Assembly: GCA_027382625.1 (NCBI GenBank)
Contig: JAJKFJ010021742.1
Location: 1 to 64,000 of the forward strand
DNA from: Tetmemena sp. SeJ-2015
Lineage: Eukaryota > Ciliophora > Spirotrichea > Sporadotrichida > Oxytrichidae
Direction of reading: 5' to 3'
Length of the DNA: 64,000 nt
A model generated the notes under the pieces. That model did not search any database. It was not told the origin of the DNA and saw only the letters and a list, made by a program, of their open reading frames with translations. Positions 53,101-64,000 of this stretch are shown in pieces (position 1 is the first letter of the stretch; each line of letters begins with the position of its first letter). The translations under genes and the position numbers were made by a program.

Positions 53101-56100
53101 CAGAACTATTTTGATTTTCCAAGTGAGAGAAGGAAAATTATATTTTTTAATTTACTGGTATTGATATATTGAAATCTGGAAATGTCCCTTCTAAAAATTC
53201 CTGACCAGGCCCAAAGTCAATTTTTGATACTGTAACTTAATCTTCATCTAAGTCCATCATAGAGGGAAAGTTAAGCTCTACTTAATTATTTTATTAACCG
53301 CCTGCCATAACTTTTATGGGTTCGAGAGGAGAGACAAAAATTGGAGCGGCAAGATTTTAGCATTTAAATTTAACTCTAATTGTAAGAGTATCTGAAGTAA
53401 CTTTAGTATTTTAAGTTTATGTAGTGGTTTTCGTTTTAATTATAAATATTATATGAATGTCGAGACAAAAGCTTAGATATAAAGTTCTTGCACTCCTACT
53501 AAGCAATATTTTATATTTTTAATCATCCTTCTGATTTGATTGTACTTTAAAAGCTAATAATCCATTCTTTGTTTTTACCATTTATAATCTGTTATTCAAG
53601 AATGAATCACAATAATACTTATATCTTATATCAAGATCTAGAGAACATGGATTATCACTTTAGAAGTTTGAGAAATATATTAACATATCCCCTGAATTGA
53701 TGAAATAAACTACTTCTTGACTATATGTCTATAAGTCAACAGAGCTAGGGACTAAATGCATGATGCTTGAGCAAGATGAAACTATCTACACTAAAAAGGT
53801 AGCAGTATCCATGTAAAAATATTATTAGTCACTTGCTATAATTAGAATTTCAATTTTCTGCCCTATATTACTCTACTAGCCATAAAATGATAATTTATTT
53901 CCTTTCATCGAAAATCTCTACAACAAAGAGCATTCTACCGCAGCGTCATTTATTGAACAAATTGGTTCTAAAGTTATACCCCCGCAAGCTCCATAGGAAC
54001 TATCTTTAATATCGAGATATTACACTTCGCAAATTTTTAATTTATAGATAAATTAAAATTTCAGAAGCTTTGCATTCGTAACTTGGCTATAAATTCAGAT
54101 CACTTATTTAATAGAAAATTTCATCACAAGGAAGTGAAACTATAAGATAAATAGTTTGCTCCAAGATGGGAAATTCCGATGCCCCAATTTTTGAATATCC
54201 TTATAGCACATATCAGTACTTTCCAACATCTAAAATAATTCATTATAAATCCTTATAGTTGAGATCTTATTTAACATAGAGAGTGGAAGTATCTAATAGA
54301 AGGAAATTGTTATCTTCCTAAATTAGTTTATATATCTTAAAATTTGAAATTATTTCCTTATCAAATTTATATAAATTGAAATAATTCAAACAAAACTAAT
54401 CAAAACTTATTTATTATGTTGTAAATTTATTTTAAAGTAATAAAATATAACAACTATTATACAATTTTTTTTAATTTAATCAATTGTGAAATAAATAAGT
54501 TTCAAGAAAATTTAAATAAACTAAATGATCTTGAAGCTTGTGAAATAAGTATCAATAATTAAAGATAATTTATATAATTCAAATATTTATTATAAATTTT
54601 AAAATAAAGAATGGTTATTAAATTTAGTTAAGATTTAATCACTCAATTTGCTTTGCTCTTAAAAATAGAATTAGAGTTAATTTTATATATAATAATAATA
54701 TAGGTATGAAAATCCAACATATCATAGATAACCCTACCTAGAAGATATTTAGGCCAATTAAATCTAATTCTCAAAAATAATTAATAAAAATTATATATTT
54801 ATGAGGTTAAACTTTAACGAAAACCTTTTTCTAATATTGACAAAATGTTAATAAAATATATGGTTAATTTGAAGTTTATTATTGTATAATTTATAGAAGT
54901 AAAGTTTAACCCTGATCTTAATTTTATTTATCATACAAATTTTACTTATTTATTAAAAAACATTGATGTGTTAAAATTTTAATTTAAAATAAGCGCATTT
55001 AGAGTCTTAGTATTGCCAATCTATTGTCTATAAAAGTTTGGTGGGACCGACAAATTAAACTAACACTCTTTCTTTATTGAATGAGATCTTGTCATTACTG
55101 CATTCTGTTATAAAATTTACCTAAATCAGAATATCTATTGACCCTGCTTATAAAATATAAGTATGAAGTTCCCAATATATGCACCAACAAGCTTTAGGGC
55201 ATGGTAATATCATCTGATAGCGCAACCTGTAAAATACTAGATCCTGACGCGATTTAAAAATTGCTTGGAGCTTAAATGCCATTAATATCTGAGATAGAAG
55301 CAATTTTTTAATAAATAATTATGTTTAAAGAGAGTTGGAAGGTTACAGGGCAAATCTGTGTTCTCAGCTTTTTCTTTAAGTCAACTACATTTGTTAGAAT
55401 AGTATAATCCTCTGCCAAGAGATCAAACTTAAAATCATAATCTTCTCCTATAGCTCCATCAGCCAGTTATAAGGGATAAACTGCGCAATCTGCCTTGATA
55501 TTAAGGTCAATAATTACGTTATCAAAAATAAATCAGAGGAAATGCCTCCAAGAGTGGACAAAATAAATAAAATCAAAATGAATATTATCAGAAAGTGTAT
55601 GAATATTAAAAATGTTATTATTGTAAAGAAGCTATAATTCTACAATTTTAAAGTGCATAGAGTGGCTGTTAATATATTTTTGTTACTTAGATCATAAATT
55701 AAAATAAATCTAGTATTTAGGATTGACATCATAATCTGTATGTCTCCTTTAATGTAAAGCAGGCCTCCGACTAATTCGGCTGGTGGGTTAGTCAAAGGCA
55801 AATTTGGATTTAAAAATGAAGCATCGTAATTAACATTATATAAATACAATTAATTTTACTGCGATAATTTTGATTTTAATATTTTTACTTAGATAATTTT
55901 TTATTTTCTTCACTTTTTCTTATCTTCATTTAAAAAATTGTATGATTTTTGAAAATAATTTTAGTTAGTTCTTTAGAAATCGTAAGTTAGTTAATTCTCA
56001 ATAATTATTTTAATTCAAAAATTAATATATATTGGCTGGACTACAAAAGAGAAATTTCTTAAAATAATTATTTTTTTCTCATTATAGAATAAAGATACAA

Positions 56101-59100
56101 GTGATATTTTGAAAAATATTATTGAAACTACTTTAAGTCTTAGAAATCAAGTTAAATATAAAATTATTTTAATTTAAAATTATATAATTTAGGACTACAA
56201 AAATTTTTAAATTTTAATTTTAAGATTTTGATTAAATATAGCTTTATAAATATCGAATATAGAACTAACATGATTTGCAAATTGGCTAATTTTATCTCGA
56301 ATATTTTATAAATAAAATATTTTAAAGATAATTATATAAAACTCTTATTAATTTCTAGAAAAATTACTAAGAATATTTTCATTAATCCCAATATTTGTTT
56401 CTCAATTTCATATGTTTGAAATTATAAATTGTTTTATTTATCAAACAAAATTATATTTTTATTATTTTATATTCGTAAGTGATAAACTTAAATATAATTT
56501 AAGACTAATCATGGCTTTAATTATGAATTATAATTTTATAAGAATTTCATTATTTTGATCGAAATGTTATATAACAAAACTTTTTTAAAAATCTCCCATT
56601 AAATAATTCTTCCGCATCTTTGTCTTTTTTTAGGAATATATGTTCTAAAAAAGAATGAATTATTTCCATTATGAATTTATACTTTAAAAAATATTGAGAA
56701 AAAAAATAAATTAGAATAAAAATGAAAAAAGTTTCTCATTTGTCAATTTTATTTTTATTTTTAGCTCTATGTGGTTTTAAATTGGAATTTAATTTAAATT
56801 AACTATTTATTTGGTGTAAATAGTTTAGTCTATGGGCAAAACTCTTGATCGTATTTAGTTGTAAAGAAAGAAGCAATAGGTATTGAAGTGCTTCCTGCCT
56901 CTAAAGTCCAAATATTACTAAATAAAGACATAAAAATGAAAAAACAAACCAATTTATTCTCTAAAGTTTTATCAATATAAGGATTGTTTACTTAATCAGA
57001 CTGAGCATAAATCTCATTCTGTTCACAATCTGGAACAAGCAATAATTTAAGGGAACTCATTACAGAAATATCCTTTCCTAAGAATCTATAATACGAATAG
57101 ATACGCACCTCGTTTTTATTCCCAAGAATCTACTATTTAAAATAATATATTTATATTAATTTTTGTAGTTGTTAAAAAATTAAGCTAATATAAAACAAAT
57201 TTTCTTTTAAAAAATGAATCATCAATATTTTTACTATAGCAATAACAATATTAAATTATAAGAGTTCTTTTGATTAAAAATTAATTCAGTTGTGGGATAA
57301 AATTTTGAATCTCATGTTTTCTTTTTTATAACTTAACTGGCAAGTTCTCTATAAAGCTGCTCTTATTTTAGATATATGAAATTTTGATTTTTAATTGATT
57401 TATCAAAAGGATTTACTCTCTTTAAATTTTTCTCTCTCTTTATATTACACAAAAAATAAAATTTAAATGAATTTCGAATGAATAATTAATTTCTAGATAG
57501 AAATCATTAACTTATTAATGTTAACTTGATTTGTAAAAAAATAAATATAAATTATATTTTTAGCAAATATTTGGATACATCAATCTAAATTTGATTATTA
57601 CTGATGCTAAATGGTGAGGTAATAGGATCAAGCGTTTTGTTATCTTTGTCTAAAACTTTATATTGCTGATAAATTTATCTCTTTAAATAATTTATATTGA
57701 GTATATATGCAATGCTACAATTCTCCACAATAATCAGTGGTGTTTAGCTATACAGTAGGAAATTAACGGTAGAGAATACTAACTTTGTTCAAATTTTAAC
57801 TTTACAAAACTCTCACAGCTTCTGGTGAAGTTAAGACTGTCAAAGAGGCATAGTAGCAAGAATTTACTATCAAAACTTCGATGGGGAAAAGTTAAGTTTA
57901 GTAATTTTAGATCGTTGAAACCTCAAAGTAAATATTCCCAGTCCCCATGTACTACTCATCATACGTATTTATTTAAAGATTATTAAATAGTAAATTAAAA
58001 GGTATTAAGTTATAATGATTCTTCTATAAATTGAAATATGAAATAATCTATGCTCTTGGATTAAAGGGTTTCTCTTAAAATTATATAGATTTGAAATTTA
58101 TAAATTAAAAAATTAATTTTTAAGCCTTTTTCAGATTTATAATTAAATAATTATCTGCTAATTATTTCAGTCTTTTCTAATTATTTTTCTAAAAATAATT
58201 TTACCTCTGGTAGGGTGATTAGGTGTGATATTTTTCTTTTAATTCTTTTTAACTTATTTTAAAAAATAAAAATATGCATAATAAATCATCTTCTATTTTA
58301 ATTTTTAAAGAGCTTGGTCAACCATATTGTATAAAAATGGACTGCCAATAAAAATAATATTTTTAGGTTCTACTGCAGCTGTAGAGCTGTTGAGTCGAAT
58401 TTAAACTGAAAAGGGTTTGCATCTATCTTCATCAATACTGAATTTAATACTGAAAGAGAAAGTTTAACCAAGGAGGTATATGGGCAAATTGGTTCAGTCA
58501 TAATATGGGATAATTGATTCTGTCTTGCATGGATTAACGATGTTAATTTCTAATTATCTTACATCATTCACCAAACTTATTGAATTATATCCAGGTATGG
58601 ACCATTTAATTTCAAAATAGTACTTTTATTCCACAATTTTGTCAATGCTTTTAAAAAAGAGCGTCCTTAATCTCTGATTTATATCGAAACTGGTATATTC
58701 TAAGGTATTTAAATAAATAAAACTTTGAGTTGCTATTTGTTGTGTAGTTCCAAAGCTCATAAATTACTACAGGATGACAGTCTTTATCATTGAAATTCAA
58801 GCCAACATCAAACATTTCGAATTTTACTTCTACGTCAAAGGTAAAAACATCTTCAGAGGTACGATCATCTCGTGAATCGTATCCGTATTTGTCACTTAAA
58901 AATTAATGATGCTTGTTGTGCAAGTATCTTGCAGAATGAAAGTAAAAGAGTAAGTATAAACTGTGCTAGAGCCTTATTTAATGTAAAATAATAATCTAAG
59001 CCTGAGACCGAAGCTGTAATAGTTATAGTGTAAGAATCTACTGAATCATCGCCAAATGAATTAGGCGCTACAAAAGCTGGTGTCTAAATATTTGTAAAAA

Positions 59101-62100
59101 GTTGCACAACTTATGAAAACCGAGTGTCAGATGCAGAAGAAGAATAGAATTTTAATTTAATACAAAAATTAAAGTAAATTGTTAAGTAAAATCTATTTAC
59201 ATTTCGGAAAAAATATCTTATAATTGAACGACAATAAATTCTATACGGTTTATCCCGATGGAAAATCAAAACTACTACCTTTGTTCTCCTGATTCTAAAA
59301 AATTATATAAATTCTACTAGAATGACTTTCTTGGGTGCTTCCTTCTGTTTGCTTTAAGGATACAAACTTTCCATTGATAATTGGAGGAGATGAAAATAAA
59401 AATGCTACCAGCTAAGTTACCCCACTTCAGCTTGATTTTGCTATTTATAACAGCGAACTTTATTATGCTAGGTATATTTTAATTTTATGCATTTGTTGGG
59501 AAATCGAAAGACTTGTTACTTTTAGATAAATCCCTCACTTCAGATGTTCTCTTTTTGTCGTTGATTAATAAATCATTTAAAAAGACTTAATTAAAAATCA
59601 TTTATCCAAATCTACTCTAATGAAATTAAATTTTTTATAATTAAAAATAAGTTTAAATAATAAGTCCCATTTTAAGATTATTATTTATATTTCAGATTTC
59701 TTCTGGTTTTTAATTACTAATTAAAAAATGCTTTTAAAAAAGGAAGAAATTCTCTTTTCAATAGCTTCAAAGAAATATTTTACTCTCAATTTGAATCTTA
59801 GCGTTTGTTTCGTAATTATCTATTTTATTAAAAATATAATTTTCATACACCTTTATTATTCAAGATAAATATTTATTTTTTAAAAACACTGAGCATAGCT
59901 TCATAGTTATATGCTTTCACTCCCTATTTTAAATAGTGAGAGCGTTTTTATTAACTTTATACTCTTATTCATTTAAGGATGAGTTAATTTTATGAAACAA
60001 CCAAGGAAAGATTCATCATTTTATCTTTTGTGAAATAAATAATGATCTAAGTTCAAGTAGTTTGGGCAAAGTACTTCAGTTCAGATATCTAGGACTGCAC
60101 AGCACTTGATATAAAATATAAATATCCAAGAGACCTCACTAGATCCCAAATAATTTAAAAAAATGGCTCTTGCAGTTAATCAAGTATCTGGATCATAAAT
60201 TAATAAACTTAAAAGTATAAAACCTAAATTCTCTCTATCTAAAGATATGAAAATATAGCAGCAGCGCTTAATTTAGCTTTTAATTTATATTCATTTTGAC
60301 AAAAGCAAAATACTGGAATCTTCTCTTAGATTGCGCCACTATATTTATTTTATTCGATAAAGGATGCTAAAACTATTCCACAAATTCTTAATAGCAAGAT
60401 TGAAGAAAAATAGCAATTTCTAAATTCAAAATAGGTTTTTGGAAATTATAATTCAGTGATAATGAATTAAGTATCTTTAAGCTTTCTCATAAATCTCAGC
60501 TGCAATTATATATCCTATTATTAAAATCCAATTTATATCTTTTTTTAAAAATATGCAAAATGATAATTAATTTAGTTACCCCAGCTGCTAAATTAACTTA
60601 TATTTAGTACAGCATTTCCTTTTTTAGAATCTATCCTCTTTTTCTATTTTTGAATTTAATTGACTTTATGTATGATACAGTCGAGGTAGCAAAGCAATTA
60701 TTTTAAGGTAATTAATCTGGATCCTAACAGATTTTTAATTTTATAGATTCAGTTAATAATCGTTTGCACAATGACTGGTATTTGCACTTCATTATAAAAA
60801 ATATAAATAGTCTCTTCTTATCAAATACAATTTGCAACTCAGTCTACGATTCAATTTAAAATAGAGAAATTACTAATTATAAAGGAATTAAAAACATATA
60901 ATGCTCATATATTCAAATGATTGTAATAATAAAAAGTCAAAACATTTAAGCTGATTATTTCTTCTATTTCTGATCTTCTTACATCCAACTACTCCAGAAT
61001 TGAAATTAAGCTGTTTAAAGCTTTCCTAAAAATTATTCATCAACTTAAAAAACTTTCTAAAACCTACTTTTAACACCTTCTTAATTAGGAAGATGGAAAT
61101 TTTCAATATAACTCTCTCCATTCTTAATTATTATAGCACAATCATGTGGACCCTCAATAGAGGGTGCTAATCTATTAAAAATTATATTGTCAAATTTTAG
61201 AATCCAAAATATTTTTATAGATAAAATAAGATAGTCATCTTCAAGAAATCCAATAAAGCTTTCTAAATAAAATAGTGAAGAATATAATCAGTGTCCCTTT
61301 ATATATTGATTGCTTTTTAGCATTTGGCAAACCAACTTTGCTTTTTTCACCATTCATTTATCAAAATTTAAGACTCTTTTTTATTAGGATCTCCCCATAT
61401 CTAAGATCAAAGAATAAATTGGGTCTTTTTGATTCTTAGCATGGAATTTATTAAAAATTCAAAGAAATTGTACTTTAACTTAAAAAAGTCAAATAAGAAG
61501 AAAATTAAAATTTTATTTAATTATTTTTAAGCTTTCTGAAAAAAAACTTTATGAGGAATTATAATTAATTTATGCGTGAATTTTATATTGATTAGATATC
61601 TGAAATTCTCAGCTCAAGGGTTTTTGTATATTGCTACTTCCGCTGACAATAATTAAATATAATAAATTAAATTAGAAGTTAGCATTATCTAAATCATTTT
61701 AATCAAAATGAAATGCTATACCTATTCATTTAAATATAGGTAGTATTACTTTAGGTGGATAAATTTATATTTTATGGCAAAACTTATTCTAGTGATTCTA
61801 CACGTGGTAGGTAGACATTCTAATTTTAGATTCTCGCTGTGGATCTACACCAAAATTGCTCATAGCAATTAAATTATCTAGTCTTCTAATAACATTTATA
61901 TTAAATTGATTAATCTTCTATATTAATAGATTAGTCTATTAGTGCAATTTATTTTTGTTTACATTAAAACTAAAATCTTCAATCTTTTAATATTATTTCT
62001 TATCATACATTTATATCTTTATTTTAGCTTAATTCCCCTTATTATTGCTTAAAATATTTGTATAAGATTAAATTCTAAAGAATAGATTAACATTTTTATT

Positions 62101-64000
62101 GAAATAATTATTTTTTTAATTTGACCCTTCTAACAAAATCTTAAGTTTTTCTATTCGATAGTCAGGACAAAGTTAAATTAATCTTATTATTGAAATTTTA
62201 AGTATACTCTTTTATTAAAGCCTACTTGGATCTGATAGATTAAAAGTAAACAAATGATAGCTTAACTGGATTCGATTTGAACAATGAAGAATCATTCTTT
62301 TTTGTGAGTTTTTAGAATAAAGATTCAAGCAACTACATTTTAAAATTTTTATTTCGCTATTTAGTACCTCTTCATCTTTTTTCATCAAAACGTTCTGTAA
62401 TATTCTGAATTTACCTCATTTATTATTTTAGAAATCCAATATATAACACCCTAAAACAAACCAATGTCTAAATTTTAATCAATATTTAATTAAGAAAAAA
62501 TAAAAGCCAAGAAATAATTAGAATTAAGAGACATACAAAATGGTTTAATATAAAAATGAAGGAAAACAAATTTTAAATTTACATGAGAGAAATTAATCTT
62601 TCTTGATATTTTAATTTATATTTATGAATGGATTTTTGAATTGGGGATTACTGATTTCTTGACTTTGTTTAAAAATAATACTTTAAAAAGAATATATCAG
62701 AAATGAAATATTAATTTTATTTTTTAAATATATAATTTGTAGCAACTAACTCTCTCATTGCAGAATGTAAATAACATCTAGTAAGGATTATTTTTATTTG
62801 TTGAATGAATTTAGTTATATGTGTTTTTGTCTGTTAGATCAATCTGGGAATATTTTTGTTCCTCAGATTAGAATAGATTAAAATATGGTAGTCTAAATCA
62901 CATAGATAGCGTAATTAATCAGAAACTTCATTTTTATTTACAAATTTAGAAAGATTTAATTACTACACTCTTCAACAGCTACAAAATTATAATTCGAATA
63001 CTTAATATGAAACCCCTTCTTTACTTATGCTTATAAAAGGGGGGAAAAACTTCTTTTTAAAGCACTTTCTTAGCTTACATATTTAAATTATATTATTAAA
63101 TTAGAGCAACTCATTTTTAAACATTTTCATCATTAATATTTTTAGGAAATACACATATACTGGATCTTAAAGTGATGTTAGATATATCCAAAATTGTATA
63201 AGTTAAAATTTGATATATTTTTATATTCACATTAAAGCAATGATATAACATAAATATCTTAAATTTTAGCTTGAATTATTGAAATTACGCTGTTTTAAAT
63301 TAAATTTGGATTTGATGCCTTGGAGTATCAAGTGATAAATAAATAATTCCTTAGATCCCTAGCTTAATTTAAAAATAACTGCAGATTCTCTTGGCTATAA
63401 ACTATTAAATATTTATAATTTAAGATATCTTAATTTTAAATTTAAGTTATTTAGTCCCAAAGTAAAGAAGAATAATAACGAATAAACTTAAAATTCTCTT
63501 CAATAAATATTTTTTAAGATCAGTATAATTATGACTTCGCACTATTTAAAGATCTAAATATAAAAGAGCACCATTATCAAATGCTTATTTTTGATTTCAT
63601 AAATAAATATTTTCATAGCGAAATTTATTCTCATTAGTTTTATCAAAGATTCTTTTTTTAATTAAAGCAATAATTGGGTATTCTTTATAAAACATATTGG
63701 CTGACTCTGGGAATATAATTTATTTGAAGCAAGATTCCTAAGGGTAATTTTTCCGCAGAATTATGTCTTCTCATGGGACTTAAATTATGGTCTGATCAAG
63801 TACTACCCTCTCTAAGATTAAAATTAAATACCTTAGTAGATTCTTGATCTATTACCAAAATATTAAAATAGATAAGCTAAAAATATAAAAAAAAGCATTT
63901 ATATTTTCTTTACTCTAAATAATTTATTAATTCATTAGAAGTTAAAAGCCATTTAATTTTCTTCTTCTTTTTTATAAATAATATTGCTCTAGTATTTGGC
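49860..64000 (-). CDS. Gene 6: large CADG/propeller membrane protein (duplication copy B), runs off the window
   Basis: This is the gene-level span on the minus strand, with the stop TGA at 49860-49862. The 5' end is near or beyond the window edge. It is collinear with gene 4 exon by exon. The membrane core and most CADG exons are less damaged than in gene 4. Defects seen are a TGA facing TAA (Gln) of gene 4 near 58.51 kb, a TGA facing TCA (Ser) near 60.05 kb, and one-base frame changes near 58.7, 58.9 and 59.4 kb. Three pointer junctions are resolved. Confidence 0.75.
51060..51745 (-). CDS. Gene 6 distal membrane exons
   Basis: The upper exon corresponds to the SYFELSID to SLYEGLK part of gene 4. 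The lower one holds the EEKRRNILEIFNEFCIF helix, then SDPDISLYMQTNDISYNIGW and FLIGLTLFNIGVNMSVILKD. These are multiple membrane helices with basic loops. Confidence 0.7.
52040..52560 (-). CDS. Gene 6 membrane core (family signature)
   Basis: The reading is SFLTERRWQFCQNLNLIGVS, ETIKSLQGGMMITLNVLVYG, SMISNVFLTASLQYLWGMIN, VVQILVHLPLLTQNFPANTI and YFYSALIDLA, followed after TAA/TAG codons by the polar loop NPSIIEDFYFYSFLEFEDTE and VTDNFELMDIF. It is uninterrupted and is the best copy of the family signature here, together with gene 2. Confidence 0.85.
53090..54130 (-). CDS. Gene 6 membrane-proximal CADG exons
   Basis: The reading is PLEPIKVMAGGQQNNQVELN, FPSMMDLDEDQVTVSKIDFG and PGQEFLEGTFPDFNISIPVN. 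The acidic D-L-D-E-D run is the counterpart of DEDGD in gene 4. The upper part aligns with 35.6-36.1 kb, including the YTACG-like Cys pair region (SYGACGG by position). It is an extracellular domain just before the membrane. Confidence 0.7.
55150..55534 (-). CDS. Gene 6 CADG exon
   Basis: Over 120 codons are open: FDNVIIDLNIKADCAVYPLQ, LADGAIGEDYDFKFDLLAED, YTILTNVVDLKKKLRTQICP, VTFQLSLNIIIYQKIASISD and INGIQAPSNFQIASGSSILQ, with TAA as Gln and no TGA. It is the intact version of the gene 4 exon at 37343-37668. The 5' edge is the GATTTATTTT pointer. Confidence 0.85.
55535..55710 (-). other. IES of gene 6, 176 bp, pointer GATTTATTTT
   Basis: AAAATAAATC (plus strand) occurs at 55525-55534 and 55701-55710. 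The join gives ACT-AGA-TTT-ATT-TTT-GAT-AAC (T-R-F-I-F-D-N) in frame. It is the counterpart of the 1163-bp IES of gene 4 without the foldback element. Confidence 0.85.
55701..55850 (-). CDS. Gene 6 short CADG exon
   Basis: The reading is YNVNYDASFLNPNLPLTNPP and AELVGGLLYIKGDIQIMMSI, then LNTRF up to the pointer. It is in frame with the next exon after IES removal. In gene 4 the same exon carries one extra base. Confidence 0.75.
56820..57138 (-). CDS. Gene 6 CADG exon
   Basis: The frame is open throughout: QQILGNKNEVRIYSYYRFLG, KDISVMSSLKLLLVPDCEQN, EIYAQSDQVNNPYIDKTLEN, WTLEAGSTSIPIASFFTTKY and DQEFCPQT. It matches gene 4 40385-40693. The 5' edge is the AAATA pointer. Confidence 0.85.
57139..57572 (-). 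other. IES of gene 6, 434 bp, pointer AAATA
   Basis: TATTT (plus strand) occurs at 57134-57138 and 57568-57572. The join gives GTA-TCC-AAA-TAG-TAG-ATT (V-S-K-Q-Q-I) in frame, the same join as in gene 4. The interior is unrelated in detail to the gene 4 IES. Confidence 0.85.
57573..57978 (-). CDS. Gene 6 CADG exon
   Basis: The reading is INTYDEQYMGTGNIYFEVST, IQNYQTQLFPIEVLIVNSCY, YASLTVLTSPEAVRVLQSQN and YCGELQHCIYTQ, with nine or more TAA/TAG as Gln. A frame change leads into QQYKVLDKDNKTLDPITSPF and SISNNQIQIDVSK. It is a whole CADG domain end plus the next start. Confidence 0.8.
57979..58310 (-). other. IES of gene 6, 332 bp, pointer CTTTA
   Basis: TAAAG (plus strand) occurs at 57974-57978 and 58306-58310. 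The join gives GAC-CAA-GCT-CTT-TAA-ATA-AAT (D-Q-A-L-Q-I-N) in frame, paralleling gene 4. Confidence 0.85.
58311..59490 (-). CDS. Gene 6 propeller-end and CADG exon block
   Basis: From high to low coordinates it reads SPPIINGKFVSLKQTEGSTQ, SFDFPSGQTVQNLLSFNYKI, APAFVAPNSFGDDSVDSYTI (approximate N-terminus), TITASVSG, SSTVYTYSFTFILQDTCTTS, LSDKYGYDSRDDRTSEDVFT, FDVGLNFNDKDCHPVVIYEL (approximate start), YYFEIKWSIPGYNSISLVND, NLPIYLLGQTFSFSIKFSID and KNIIFIGSPFLYNMVDQAL. It is collinear with gene 4. A TGA near 58.51 kb faces TAA in gene 4. Confidence 0.75.
59491..64000 (-). CDS. Gene 6 N-terminal region, partly resolved, cut by window end
   Basis: Patches match gene 4 43.0-47.0 kb: ISSAVQSQISELKYFAQTT (60.06-60.13 kb), IHSTNKNNPYQ (62.78 kb) and the CATAATTTAAG-CCC-ATG context (63.77 kb). 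The last bases of the window still match gene 4 at about 46950-46970. Between the patches the sequence is AT-rich and diverged (IES). By analogy it should encode propeller repeats. Confidence 0.45.

Noticed and set aside
30860..64000. Exons separated by spliceosomal introns in an ordinary somatic genome
   Set aside because: Block edges show direct-repeat pointers rather than GT-AG, blocks are 176-1163 bp and diverge completely between paralogs, and one contains a 978-bp palindrome.
1..64000. CRISPR arrays, bacterial operons, ribosome binding sites and rRNA genes
   Set aside because: No regularly spaced repeats, no Shine-Dalgarno-led gene strings and no rRNA sequence were seen. Composition and code are those of a ciliate.

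Overview
This window looks like germline (micronuclear) DNA of a hypotrich ciliate of the Oxytricha/Stylonychia type. It is very AT-rich, and almost no reading frame survives under the standard code. If TAA and TAG are read as glutamine and only TGA as stop, long protein-like stretches appear on both strands. These stretches are cut by AT-rich blocks. At several block edges a short direct repeat (3-10 bp) is present, and keeping one copy of it restores the reading frame. That is the MDS/pointer/IES layout of hypotrich germline genes; I found no GT-AG introns at the edges I checked. The genus cannot be fixed from sequence alone.

Nearly all recognisable coding sequence belongs to one family of very large membrane proteins. 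The parts seen are a signal peptide, beta-propeller-like N-terminal repeats, several cadherin-like (CADG, dystroglycan-type) domains with D-rich calcium-type motifs, a multi-pass membrane core with the motif LWGMINVVQILVHLPL, and a K/Q/N-rich cytoplasmic tail. The family assignment rests on pattern recognition and on agreement between paralogs inside the window; its function is unknown to me.

Layout: 1-3.5 kb is poor-quality AT-rich sequence with a duplicate of the first exon of gene 1. Gene 1 (+) runs from 3.7 to 13.6 kb. Gene 2 (-) covers 14.3-23.0 kb, gene 3 (+) 23.6-30.1 kb, gene 4 (-) 30.9-47.0 kb, gene 5 (+) 47.5-48.9 kb, and gene 6 (-) runs from 49.9 kb past the window end. Strands alternate strictly. 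Genes 3(3' part)+4 and genes 5+6 form a tandem duplication with a period of about 17-19 kb that continues to the last base. Comparing the two copies separates exons, which are conserved, from IESs, which are diverged. Genes 3 and 5 lack a membrane core and gene 2 lacks a propeller, so some plus-strand pieces may be inverted MDSs of scrambled genes rather than separate genes.

The IESs carry extra material: a 978-bp near-perfect foldback element with a tRNA-like B box (inside an IES of gene 4 and absent from the same IES of gene 6), a decayed response-regulator receiver domain, other unassigned coding-like fragments, and at least two dispersed repeat families. Three IESs in gene 1 are only 12, 21 and 28 bp long. 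Several frame breaks at homopolymers, and a few TGA codons facing sense codons in the paralog, are either consensus errors or gene decay; sequence alone does not decide which.
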